This document shows, in pieces, positions 45,981 through 53,448 of a stretch of DNA of 64,000 bases. The stretch covers positions 502,001 through 566,000 of the forward strand of contig NZ_CP104850.1 of assembly GCF_028864635.1 (NCBI RefSeq), given 5' to 3'. Position 1 is the stretch's first letter, and each line of letters starts with the position of its first letter. The notes below the pieces were generated by a model. The model saw only the letters and a program-made list of their open reading frames with translations, searched no databases and was not told the DNA's origin. This stretch comes from Cloacibacterium sp. TD35. GTDB lineage: Bacteria > Bacteroidota > Bacteroidia > Flavobacteriales > Weeksellaceae. The translations under genes and the position numbers were made by a program.

Positions 45981-46331
45981 TTGAACTATAAATATCCCCG
46001 AGAAGAAAAACTCAAGCAAAAAAATGATATTTCCTTACTTTTTGAAAAAGGAAAATGGAAAACTTGTGGAAATTTGAGAGTAATTTCACTTTCTTCAGAA
46101 GAATTCACTCAACATAAAGTAGGCGTTTCTGTTTCTAAGAGATATTTTAAAAAAGCGGTTCACAGAAATAGAATCAAAAGACTTTTGCGCGAAGTTTACA
46201 GACTTAATAAAGCTCAATTTTTAGAAAAATTTGGCGAAAATTCCTTAACCATGTTATTCTACGTTTCACCTACTCTTCCAAAAAATTACCAAGAAATAGA
46301 AGAAGAATTTTTAAAACTTCTCAAAAAATAA
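45981..46331 (+). CDS. rnpA: Ribonuclease P protein component
   Basis: Protein subunit that helps the RNase P RNA cut 5-prime leaders off tRNA precursors. Its 116 residues carry the signature RNRIKRLLREVYR (about residues 69-81), with VGVSVSKRYFKKAVHRNRIK as the RNA-binding part. The start appears to be a TTG at 45981; there is no ATG nearby in frame. It is not next to rpmH, unlike in many bacteria. Confidence 0.93.
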   Translation: MNYKYPREEKLKQKNDISLLFEKGKWKTCGNLRVISLSSEEFTQHKVGVSVSKRYFKKAVHRNRIKRLLREVYRLNKAQFLEKFGENSLTMLFYVSPTLPKNYQEIEEEFLKLLKK

Positions 46332-46389
46332 AAATCAATTGCACGTTTTTTGTAATTTAGTTTGCACAAATAATAAACTATTTCACAAA

Positions 46390-46998
46390 ATGTTAGACAA
46401 CATTCCTTACCTACCATACTTCATCAGTGCATTTATTGGCATTGGTTTAGCTACAGCTTCTGGTTTTAGAGTTTTCTTGCCTATGTTTGCAGTAAGTCTC
46501 GCATCTTACATGGGCTGGATTCCTATGAACGAAAATTTCCAATGGTTGGCTGGTTTACCTACGCTCATCGCTACTGGAATTGCCACTATGGTAGAAATTT
46601 TGGCTTATTATATTCCGTATGTTGATCATTTATTAGATACGCTTTCTGTTCCTCTAGCTACAATTGCGGGTTCTATAATGTTTGCCGCTCAATTTACAGA
46701 TTTAGGAACATTTCCTACTTGGGCACTTGCATTAATTGCAGGTGGTGGAACCGCTGCTGCCATAAGCTCTGGATTTGCAGGAACACGAGTTACTTCTACT
46801 GCTACAACTGGCGGACTCGGAAATTCCGTAGTAGCTACCACCGAAACAGCAGGTGCTGGTATCATGAGTTTTTTAGCTCTAGCAGCTCCCGTAATTGCTT
46901 TTTTAGCAGCAATTTCCCTTGTGATTATCGTGCTTATTTTAGGAAGAAAAATCTGGAATAAATTAAGAGGAAATCTGAAATCCGAAGAAACTTTATAA
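46390..46998 (+). CDS. DUF4126 domain membrane protein
   Basis: A 202-residue membrane protein with about five hydrophobic helices, the first with GIGLATASGFRVFLPMFAVSL and a glycine/threonine-rich central helix (GGGTAAAISSGFAGTRVTSTATTGGLGNS). This is a clear DUF4126 pattern; the family's function is unknown. A longer frame from 46339 is less likely because MLDNIPYLPYFISAFIGIG is a natural start. Upstream lies a doubled TTGCAC motif. Confidence 0.85.
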   Translation: MLDNIPYLPYFISAFIGIGLATASGFRVFLPMFAVSLASYMGWIPMNENFQWLAGLPTLIATGIATMVEILAYYIPYVDHLLDTLSVPLATIAGSIMFAAQFTDLGTFPTWALALIAGGGTAAAISSGFAGTRVTSTATTGGLGNSVVATTETAGAGIMSFLALAAPVIAFLAAISLVIIVLILGRKIWNKLRGNLKSEETL

Positions 46999-47023
46999 AC
47001 TAATCGTTAGGCTTAGTTCAAAA

Positions 47024-47055
47024 TAAAAACTCCAAGAAATTCTTGGAGTTTTGTT
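47024..47055. terminator. Bidirectional terminator
   Basis: AAAACTCCAAGAA and TTCTTGGAGTTTT form a perfect stem with A/T runs. It separates the converging DUF4126 gene and the TPR protein gene. Confidence 0.9.
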
Positions 47056-48723
47056 TTATTTACCCTGCTTTAAATATTTGATTTCTTGAATTTTAGCCTT
47101 GAAATCTTCGGCTTTTTCCGGATGCTTATTTTGAAGGATTTCGTAAGCTTTAATTGCTTTGGTATACAATCTTTGTTCGGTATAAAGTTTTGCTAAAGTT
47201 TCGGTCATCAAGTGTGAGATGTCGTCATTTTTTTCTTTTACTACGAAGCTAACCTCTTCTTTTAACTGAGAAATTTTAGGATTTTCTTCAATGAATTTAT
47301 CGATGATTTCTGCTTTTTTCTCAATGACTTTTACTGGAATGTTTTCAGGTGTTTTAACCGATGTGCGATCTATTTTAAGCCAACTTTGCCAAGTATTTAC
47401 AAAATCTGGAATATTACTGTTATTCTCTTCCTTCTCCGCTTCTTTTGGTTGATTTTCAACAGTTTGAACTGATACTTCTTGAATGTTATTTTTTAAGAAA
47501 GAAGTGTTTAAAATAGATTTTTCAACAGCTTTTTCTTCTATTTCAGCCTCTTCTAAAACCTCTTTTTTCAATTCGATTGGCGCAACTTCTTCTACAATTT
47601 TCTTCTCTTCTGTAATTGCAATTTCTGGTTTTACCTCAACTGGTTTTTCGGTAGCTTTCGGTTGAGAAACTGCTGATTTTTGAATCATAGAATCCAGTGG
47701 ATTCATTACAAAATTCATCGGTTTCCAATCGGTATGAATTTCTTCTACAATTTCTTCTTTTTCTTCCGTCAAAATAGGAGTATTAATGTCTTGAGGCTCT
47801 TCTTTTTCAATCTTCATTTCTATTTTTTCCTCTATAATCTCTGTTTTTTCTGGTGCTGAAATGTTCACTTCTGGAGTTTTTTCAGATGAAACTTCTTCAG
47901 ATTTTATTTTTTCTTCAGTTTGCTTTTCTTTAATGATTGGTGCAGGAATTTCTGCTTTCGGTTCAGACTTCGGTTCTTCTTTTTGAACGGGAGGAACAGT
48001 GAATTTTACGTTTGGCAAGAAACTTTCGAAACCATTAAAACTAATATCCGAAGGTTTTACAGACGTAATTTCTTTGTCATCGGATTTATCAATATGTTCT
48101 AAAACGGTTTCTTTACTGAAATTAAGGTCTTCTTCTCTCGTTTTGAACGCAATTTCTGCATTTTCTTCTTCCGCTTTTTCTTGCTCCAGCAATTGATTTT
48201 CAATTTCTAGAATCTCCAATTCTTTCAGAACTTCGAACTCATTTTCTTTTTTATCAAGAATTGGCGCTTCTAATTCGGTATCTCCTACTATACTTTTCGG
48301 ATGCGTAATTACAGGTTTTTCCGCCTCTATTTTTTCTACTGTTTCGGTTAAATTTTCAGAAGGATTTTCAGTGATATTTTGCTCTGGAACCTCAACGATA
48401 TTTACAGGTTCTTCAACGGTTTTTTCTACTTCATTTTCTGCTTTAGCGAGGACAATTTTCTTGAATTTCGTCAATTCTTTTTTCTCTTCTTCATTCTTCT
48501 TATTGATGAAAGTGTAAAGAATTTTTTTATCCGTAGTATACGCTGCGGTTTTGGTTAGTTCTTTTTGGTAATTTTCAGCATCGAAATTAAAAATCGCCGA
48601 AAGATGCAAGGTTCTAATACTCTGCATATAAGGAAATTTAGAAATTTCATTCTGAAGAAGCGAAATGTCTTCTTTAGAAATATTTTCTGGGCGCTGAAGC
48701 AATTCTAAAACTCGTGCATTCAT
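47056..48723 (-). CDS. Glu/Lys-rich protein with C-terminal TPR
   Basis: A 555-residue protein with three parts. The N-terminal 70 residues are ordered (EDISLLQNEISKFPYMQSIRTLHLSAIF). A long middle of about 380 residues is dominated by Glu, Lys, Pro, Ile and Val and is probably disordered. The C-terminal 60 residues form a TPR-like pair (MTETLAKLYTEQRLYTKAIKAYEILQNKHPEKAEDF). I cannot name the family with certainty. It is the last gene of the miaB - sigma-54 activator - lptE operon, three bases after lptE, so it may serve the envelope or RNA-modification genes there. Confidence 0.75.
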   Translation of the reverse strand: MNARVLELLQRPENISKEDISLLQNEISKFPYMQSIRTLHLSAIFNFDAENYQKELTKTAAYTTDKKILYTFINKKNEEEKKELTKFKKIVLAKAENEVEKTVEEPVNIVEVPEQNITENPSENLTETVEKIEAEKPVITHPKSIVGDTELEAPILDKKENEFEVLKELEILEIENQLLEQEKAEEENAEIAFKTREEDLNFSKETVLEHIDKSDDKEITSVKPSDISFNGFESFLPNVKFTVPPVQKEEPKSEPKAEIPAPIIKEKQTEEKIKSEEVSSEKTPEVNISAPEKTEIIEEKIEMKIEKEEPQDINTPILTEEKEEIVEEIHTDWKPMNFVMNPLDSMIQKSAVSQPKATEKPVEVKPEIAITEEKKIVEEVAPIELKKEVLEEAEIEEKAVEKSILNTSFLKNNIQEVSVQTVENQPKEAEKEENNSNIPDFVNTWQSWLKIDRTSVKTPENIPVKVIEKKAEIIDKFIEENPKISQLKEEVSFVVKEKNDDISHLMTETLAKLYTEQRLYTKAIKAYEILQNKHPEKAEDFKAKIQEIKYLKQGK

Positions 48724-48726
48724 CTT

Positions 48727-49293
48727 TTACCAATTGGCTACAATATCGTTAAAAATTTTATTGATAATCCTTTCGTTTACCAATTTCACTTGAGAAGTTT
48801 CTATGGCATTAATATCTAAATCACTACTGAAAACTGCTTCGTCTGAATAGGTTCTATCAAAACTTGCTTCTGGAAATTTTCTGTTTTCGTAATGAACTTT
48901 TACCGTAATGGTGAGTTTATTTTGTGCCGCTTGAATATTTCCACCAGCTGTAGCAACAGGCGTAGAAATAGTGGTAGGCGAAATGCTATAATCTGTGATT
49001 TCACCTTCTATAAGAACATCGGGATTTTCTGTGGCTCCTTTTAAGCCTGACCTTTGTAAAAATCTATTTTGAAGGGCAATAGAAAATTCTTGACTTAAAT
49101 TAGCATTCACCAATGCTGCATTATTAGGGAAATTTTTAATCTGAATGGTTTTTTCGTCGTGATTCAGAGAATTCCCTGTAAAACTATAACAAGAAGACAA
49201 AAGAACCAAGGAAAAGAAACCAAGGAAAAAGAACCCAAAAGTATGCAAACTTTTGGCTTGAATTCTGAAATCTAAAATCTGAAATCTTTTCAT
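48727..49293 (-). CDS. lptE: LptE family LPS-assembly lipoprotein
   Basis: Outer-membrane lipoprotein that works with LptD to insert LPS. Its 188 residues have a lipobox (VLLSSC, Cys about residue 35) after an unusually long leader (MKRFQILDFRIQAKSLH...), then the LptE-like IQIKNFPNNAALVN and LQNRFLQRSGL blocks. The first 12 residues are encoded by GATTTTAGATTTCAGAATTC-like filler, but no other start lies closer to the signal helix. It overlaps the sigma-54 activator gene by one base. Confidence 0.85.
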   Translation of the reverse strand: MKRFQILDFRIQAKSLHTFGFFFLGFFSLVLLSSCYSFTGNSLNHDEKTIQIKNFPNNAALVNANLSQEFSIALQNRFLQRSGLKGATENPDVLIEGEITDYSISPTTISTPVATAGGNIQAAQNKLTITVKVHYENRKFPEASFDRTYSDEAVFSSDLDINAIETSQVKLVNERIINKIFNDIVANW

Positions 49294-50576
49294 TAATCTT
49301 CTAAATTATATTGTTTTATTTTTCTGTAAAGTGTACGCTGAGAAATCCCCAATTCATCGGCTGCTTTATTTCTTCTGCCTTTGTGTTTTTCGAGCGCTTT
49401 TACAATTAAATCTCTCTCATTATTGATTAAAGAAAGAGACTCTTCTTTTGGTTCTTCTTCTAAATCTATGTCTTCTACCCCATTTTCGTACTCCTCGGTA
49501 TCATTGTAGAAATTAGGAGTTGGCGCAGCTGGTTGATCTTCGTAATACAAAATAGAACTTGTATTAACCGGTTGGGTTTCAGTTTTAAAAACTCTACCGA
49601 TTAAATCTTGCTCGTGATGCGAAAAACTCTGACTTCCTCTATTCTTAATCAGTTCCGAAGTTAAGGATTTTAAATCATTTAAATCATTTCTCATGTCAAA
49701 AAGAATTTTGTACATGATTTCTCTTTCTGAACCGAAATCCGCTCCTGAATTTCCTGAATTTCCACCTCTGGAAACCACTGCAGGAAGCTGAGCATTCATA
49801 GGAATATATTCTGATAATTTAGTAGAATTTACGCTTCTGTTTTGTTCTACCACCGTCATTTGTTCCACTAAATTTCTCAACTGACGAATATTCCCTGGAA
49901 AAGTATAATTTTCTAAATATTTAACGCCATCATCTGTCAATTGCAACTCTGGCATTCTGTATTTTTCGGCAAAATCAATAGCAAATTTCCTGAAAAGCAA
50001 ATGGATATCTCCTTTTCTTTCTCTCAAAGGTGGCATATCAATCTGTACCGTATTGAGACGATAGTACAAATCCTCTCTGAATCTGCCGTCTTCAATCGCC
50101 TTCATCATATTTACATTAGTAGCGGCTACGATTCTCACATTGGTTTTTTGAACCTGAGAAGAACCCACTTTCATAAATTCTCCACTTTCTAAAACTCTGA
50201 GAAGTCTTACTTGAGTTTGCAACGGAAGTTCACCCACTTCATCTAAGAAAATAGTTCCGCCATCTGCCACTTCGAAATAACCTTTTCTGGTAGAAGTAGC
50301 GCCTGTAAAAGCTCCTTTTTCGTGCCCAAAAAGTTCGGAATCTATTGTTCCTTCTGGGATTGCACCACAGTTTACCACAATATATGGTTGGTGTTTTCTA
50401 CGAGATTCGCTATGAATAATTTTCGGGATATGTTCTTTACCAACTCCAGATTCTCCGATAACCAATACGGAAATATCTGTAGGCGCCACCTGAATTGCTT
50501 TTTCTATGGCACGGTTAAGTGCGGGAAAATTCCCTATAATTCCGAAACGGTTTTTTATGGATTGTAAGTCGCTCAT
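49293..50576 (-). CDS. Sigma-54 dependent transcriptional activator (AAA+ and Fis domains)
   Basis: A 427-residue enhancer-binding protein. The AAA+ domain comes first, at about residues 10-240, with Walker A GESGVGKEH, the sigma-54 contact loop GAFTGA, Walker B GGTIFLDEVGEL and the arginine-finger region. A long linker follows, then a C-terminal Fis helix-turn-helix (KAADELGISQRTLYRKIKQY). There is no receiver, GAF or PAS sensor domain, so activity may depend on expression, partners or the linker. It lies 56 bases after miaB and overlaps lptE, a frequent flavobacterial order. Confidence 0.93.
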   Translation of the reverse strand: MSDLQSIKNRFGIIGNFPALNRAIEKAIQVAPTDISVLVIGESGVGKEHIPKIIHSESRRKHQPYIVVNCGAIPEGTIDSELFGHEKGAFTGATSTRKGYFEVADGGTIFLDEVGELPLQTQVRLLRVLESGEFMKVGSSQVQKTNVRIVAATNVNMMKAIEDGRFREDLYYRLNTVQIDMPPLRERKGDIHLLFRKFAIDFAEKYRMPELQLTDDGVKYLENYTFPGNIRQLRNLVEQMTVVEQNRSVNSTKLSEYIPMNAQLPAVVSRGGNSGNSGADFGSEREIMYKILFDMRNDLNDLKSLTSELIKNRGSQSFSHHEQDLIGRVFKTETQPVNTSSILYYEDQPAAPTPNFYNDTEEYENGVEDIDLEEEPKEESLSLINNERDLIVKALEKHKGRRNKAADELGISQRTLYRKIKQYNLED

Positions 50577-50632
50577 AATTTTGAGATTTGAGGTTTAGTG
50601 TTTTAAAAAATTTAGAAAACTTTGCGATTTCC

Positions 50633-52066
50633 TTAAATCGCTTTCCCCAAAAGTGTGCCTTGAGTGCTGTCATGAACAAAAACAGTCACAAAGTCACCAA
50701 TATTCTGCCCTTCTACTTTGTCAAAAACCACTACTGCATTCTGAGAAGTTCTTCCTTTCCATTGATTTTTATCTTTTTTAGACTCTCCTTCAATTAGAAC
50801 TTCGTAGTTTTTGCCAACGTAAGATTTCATTCTTTTTCTAGATAATTCTCCTTGTAATGCAATGATTTCTGCTAATCTTCTTTGCTTCACATCTGCAGGA
50901 ACATCATCTTCCATTTTTTTATGTGCTGGAGTTCCTGGTCTTTCAGAATAAGCAAACATATAACCGTAATCGTATTCCACTTGTCTCATTAAATCAAGCG
51001 TTAATTGGTGATCTTCTTCAGTTTCTCCACAGAAACCAGCAATCATATCTTGAGAAAAAGCAATGTCTGGAACTATTTCTTTCGCTTTTTTAATTAAATC
51101 TAAATATTCCTGACGTGTATGTTGACGATTCATTTTTTTCAAAATTCTGTCACTTCCGCTTTGTACAGGAAGGTGAATATATTTACAAACGTTATCGTAT
51201 TTAGAAATCACACGGAAAACTTCTTCCGTCATTTCATGCGGATTAGATGTTGAAAAACGAATTCTCATTGCAGGAACTGCTTTTGCTACCATTTCTAACA
51301 ATTGAGCAAAATTTACAGCCGTAGCTTTTTGCATTTCCGAAGCTTTATCAAAATCTTTTTTAGGGCCACCTCCATACCAAAGATAAGAGTCCACGTTTTG
51401 CCCAAGAAGTGTAATTTCTTTGTAGCCATTTTCAGCTAATGCCTTGCATTCTTCAATAATAGAATGCGGATCACGGCTTCTTTCTCTACCTCTAGTAAAA
51501 GGAACTACACAGAAGGTACACATATTATCACAACCTCTAGTAATAGTTACGAATGCTGTAACACCATTGCCTCCCAAACGAACAGGATTAATATCTGCAT
51601 ACGTTTCTTCTTTAGATAAAATAACATTGATGGCGTCTCTTCCGTCTTCTGTTTCTTTCAAAAGATTGGGTAAATCTCTATACGCATCTGGACCAACTAC
51701 TAGGTCTACCAAATGTTCTTCTTCTAAAAATTTAGTTTTAAGACGTTCTGCCATACAACCAAGAACACCAACAGTAAGGTTAGGCCTTTCTTTTTTCAAA
51801 TTTTTGAATTGTGAAAGTCGCATTCTAACAGTTTGCTCCGCTCTTTCTCTGATAGAACAGGTATTAAGCAAAATTAAATCTGCTTCTTCTACGTTCATGG
51901 TGGTATTATAACCTTGTTCGTTAAGAATAGAGGCTACGATTTCGGAGTCTGAGAAATTCATTTGACAACCGTAACTTTCTAAAAACAATTTTTTAGAATT
52001 TTCTGGTTTTTCAGCAATAGCAAAAGCTTCTCCTTGTTTAGTTTCGTCTATATATTTTTCTTGCAC
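50633..52066 (-). CDS. miaB: tRNA-2-methylthio-N6-dimethylallyladenosine synthase
   Basis: Radical SAM methylthiotransferase that adds a methylthio group to i6A37 in tRNAs reading UNN codons. Its 477 residues have the auxiliary-cluster Cys in SYGCQMNFSD, LLNTCSIRE and GVLGCMAER, the SAM-cluster CX3CX2C in CDNMCTFC, and a TRAM domain at the C-terminus. It is the first gene of a four-gene operon. A -7 box TATCTTTG (minus strand, 52093-52086) and a TGACA-N3-TGTCA palindrome (52105-52117) lie upstream. Confidence 0.97.
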   Translation of the reverse strand: MQEKYIDETKQGEAFAIAEKPENSKKLFLESYGCQMNFSDSEIVASILNEQGYNTTMNVEEADLILLNTCSIRERAEQTVRMRLSQFKNLKKERPNLTVGVLGCMAERLKTKFLEEEHLVDLVVGPDAYRDLPNLLKETEDGRDAINVILSKEETYADINPVRLGGNGVTAFVTITRGCDNMCTFCVVPFTRGRERSRDPHSIIEECKALAENGYKEITLLGQNVDSYLWYGGGPKKDFDKASEMQKATAVNFAQLLEMVAKAVPAMRIRFSTSNPHEMTEEVFRVISKYDNVCKYIHLPVQSGSDRILKKMNRQHTRQEYLDLIKKAKEIVPDIAFSQDMIAGFCGETEEDHQLTLDLMRQVEYDYGYMFAYSERPGTPAHKKMEDDVPADVKQRRLAEIIALQGELSRKRMKSYVGKNYEVLIEGESKKDKNQWKGRTSQNAVVVFDKVEGQNIGDFVTVFVHDSTQGTLLGKAI

Positions 52067-52085
52067 TTTTCAAATATTTTGAGTG

Positions 52086-52117
52086 CAAAGATAATGAAAA
52101 ATTGTGACAGAATGTCA
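52086..52117 (-). promoter_or_regulatory. miaB operon promoter with TGACA-N3-TGTCA palindrome
   Basis: The -7 box TATCTTTG (52093-52086) matches the consensus. Twelve bases upstream, TGACATTCTGTCA (minus strand reading; 52117-52105) is a palindrome whose end overlaps the stop codon of the preceding gene. The same core occurs in the lon leader. The position between the -33 and -7 areas favours a repressor site. Confidence 0.55.
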
Positions 52118-52828
52118 GTCAAAATTTACACTAAATGGAATTTTATATCTCTGTCTTACAGGATTACCATATACTTTAGCAGGCTCCCATTTCTTTTTGA
52201 CATGTTTTAATGCATAAACAAATCTATCATCAAATTCTTTCAAGCCAGAGCTCTTTTCTACTGCAACATCTGTTACTGAGCCATCAACATCTACAACAAA
52301 TTTTATAATAACTGTTATTTTACCTCTACCATTAAACCCACTTAAGTCTACTTTTTTAGCAACTTCATCTCTAAATGAACTTAATCCTCCATTTAAAAAA
52401 CTAGCATCAGCATTTAATTTTTTAGGATCATAACCTTCTTTGTAATTATCAAACAAATCATCAGGAAAAAAAGCAAATACACTTCTAGCACTAATATTCT
52501 TGCCTTCTTTTTGAGCTGGAATCCAATTCTTAAGTTCTGGCAAAACTTGATCCAGCAAATCACTTGCACATTTATTGGCATTATAAACATTTGGATGATT
52601 TTCTATTTTTTTAAACTCTCCATGATTGGTTACAATAAATTCTTGATGATATAGAACTTCCTTTTTTTCACAAGGCACTAAATTTTTGTTCACAATTATT
52701 TGATGAACTTCTTTATAGAAATTTACAAATCCACCTTTGTACAATAAATCATTTCCAACAAAAGGAACAGATTCCTGAGCTTTAATAAAAGAAATAAAAA
52801 ATAAAAAAATAAATACAATAGTTCTCAT
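52115..52828 (-). CDS. TonB C-terminal domain protein without membrane anchor
   Basis: A 237-residue exported protein with a cleavable signal peptide (IVFIFLFFISFIKAQ). The last 80 residues resemble a TonB C-terminal domain (KITVIIKFVVDVDGSVTDVAVEKSSGLKEFDDRFVYALKHVKKKWEPA). It lacks the transmembrane helix and proline-rich stalk of a true energy transducer, so it is likely soluble in the periplasm. Its stop codon overlaps the miaB palindrome. The gene upstream (52893-53381) has a related fold, so the two may be diverged copies. Function unknown. Confidence 0.75.
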   Translation of the reverse strand: MRTIVFIFLFFISFIKAQESVPFVGNDLLYKGGFVNFYKEVHQIIVNKNLVPCEKKEVLYHQEFIVTNHGEFKKIENHPNVYNANKCASDLLDQVLPELKNWIPAQKEGKNISARSVFAFFPDDLFDNYKEGYDPKKLNADASFLNGGLSSFRDEVAKKVDLSGFNGRGKITVIIKFVVDVDGSVTDVAVEKSSGLKEFDDRFVYALKHVKKKWEPAKVYGNPVRQRYKIPFSVNFD

Positions 52829-52847
52829 GTTTATTAGTTTTGTGCAT

Positions 52848-52855
52848 CAAAGATA
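52848..52855 (-). promoter_or_regulatory. Predicted -7 box of the TonB-like protein gene
   Basis: TATCTTTG on the minus strand, giving a leader of about 13 bases before the ATG at 52828. Confidence 0.5.
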
Positions 52856-52858
52856 AAT

Positions 52859-52894
52859 AAAAAAGTCGCTTTTCTCAAGCGACTTTTATTTTTT
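52859..52894. terminator. Terminator between the two TonB-like genes
   Basis: AAAGTCGCTT and AAGCGACTTT pair around TTCTC with A/T runs on both strands. The right end overlaps the stop of the upstream gene. Confidence 0.88.
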
Positions 52895-53381
52895 ACATAT
52901 CGAATAAATCTGTCCTGAAATTGACTTTCAGCCTTATTTTAGAATCTACTTTTGCGCCATCGCAAGTTGCGGGTGTCCATTTTTGATTCATGGCTTTTAC
53001 TGCATTTTTAATATCCGCTTGCAAAAGATTACTATTAGGAACCTCTGGTTTTAATGCAAAATCTTTTAAATTCCCATCTTTGTCTAAATAAAAGATAAAA
53101 TCAAAAGTTCCATTTACTGAGTATAAATTATTAGAAAGACTGGCTTTTAAATTTTTAAACAATTTGTCTTTGAAACCATTTTCTCCGCCAATGTATTGCG
53201 CATAAGTTGTATTAGCACATTTTAGTCTGTAAAATTCTAGCGGATTATTCATATCTAATGAAATATCTGCTCTTCCAAATTCTTTAGAATTTTCTGTAAT
53301 ATCATTGTCTTCTATCAGATATTGAGCACTCAAAAAGCTGAAAGAAAACAGTACCATTACTAATAATAAAAACTTTTTCAT
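52893..53381 (-). CDS. Small exported protein with TonB-C-terminal-like fold
   Basis: A 162-residue protein with a signal peptide (LLLVMVLFSFSFLSAQ). The C-terminal part (FDFIFYLDKDGNLKDFALKPEVPNSNLLQADIKNAVKAMNQKWTPA) follows the same strand-helix pattern and the KW-P-A signature as the next gene's TonB-like domain. It has no anchor helix. It is a possible paralogue of 52115-52828 with an unknown periplasmic role. Ended by a strong terminator. Confidence 0.7.
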   Translation of the reverse strand: MKKFLLLVMVLFSFSFLSAQYLIEDNDITENSKEFGRADISLDMNNPLEFYRLKCANTTYAQYIGGENGFKDKLFKNLKASLSNNLYSVNGTFDFIFYLDKDGNLKDFALKPEVPNSNLLQADIKNAVKAMNQKWTPATCDGAKVDSKIRLKVNFRTDLFDM

Positions 53382-53407
53382 TACTTAAAATTTGAAAGTA
53401 AATTTAC

Positions 53408-53446
53408 AAAAAAAAGGTTGTAAATGAATTACAACCCTTATTTAAA
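53408..53446 (-). terminator. Terminator after lysA
   Basis: AGGTTGTAA and TTACAACCC(T) pair around a short loop; on the minus strand eight T follow. Confidence 0.85.
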
Positions 53447-53448
53447 AT

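Noticed and set aside
46719-46961. An 80-residue frame rich in Cys, Trp and Arg within the DUF4126 gene
   Set aside because: It is a shadow of the Gly/Thr-rich coding text; composition is not protein-like and no start signal is seen.
47483-48196. Open frames on the plus strand inside the Glu/Lys-rich gene
   Set aside because: They mirror the Glu/Lys codon bias as Phe/Ser-rich text and are not genes.
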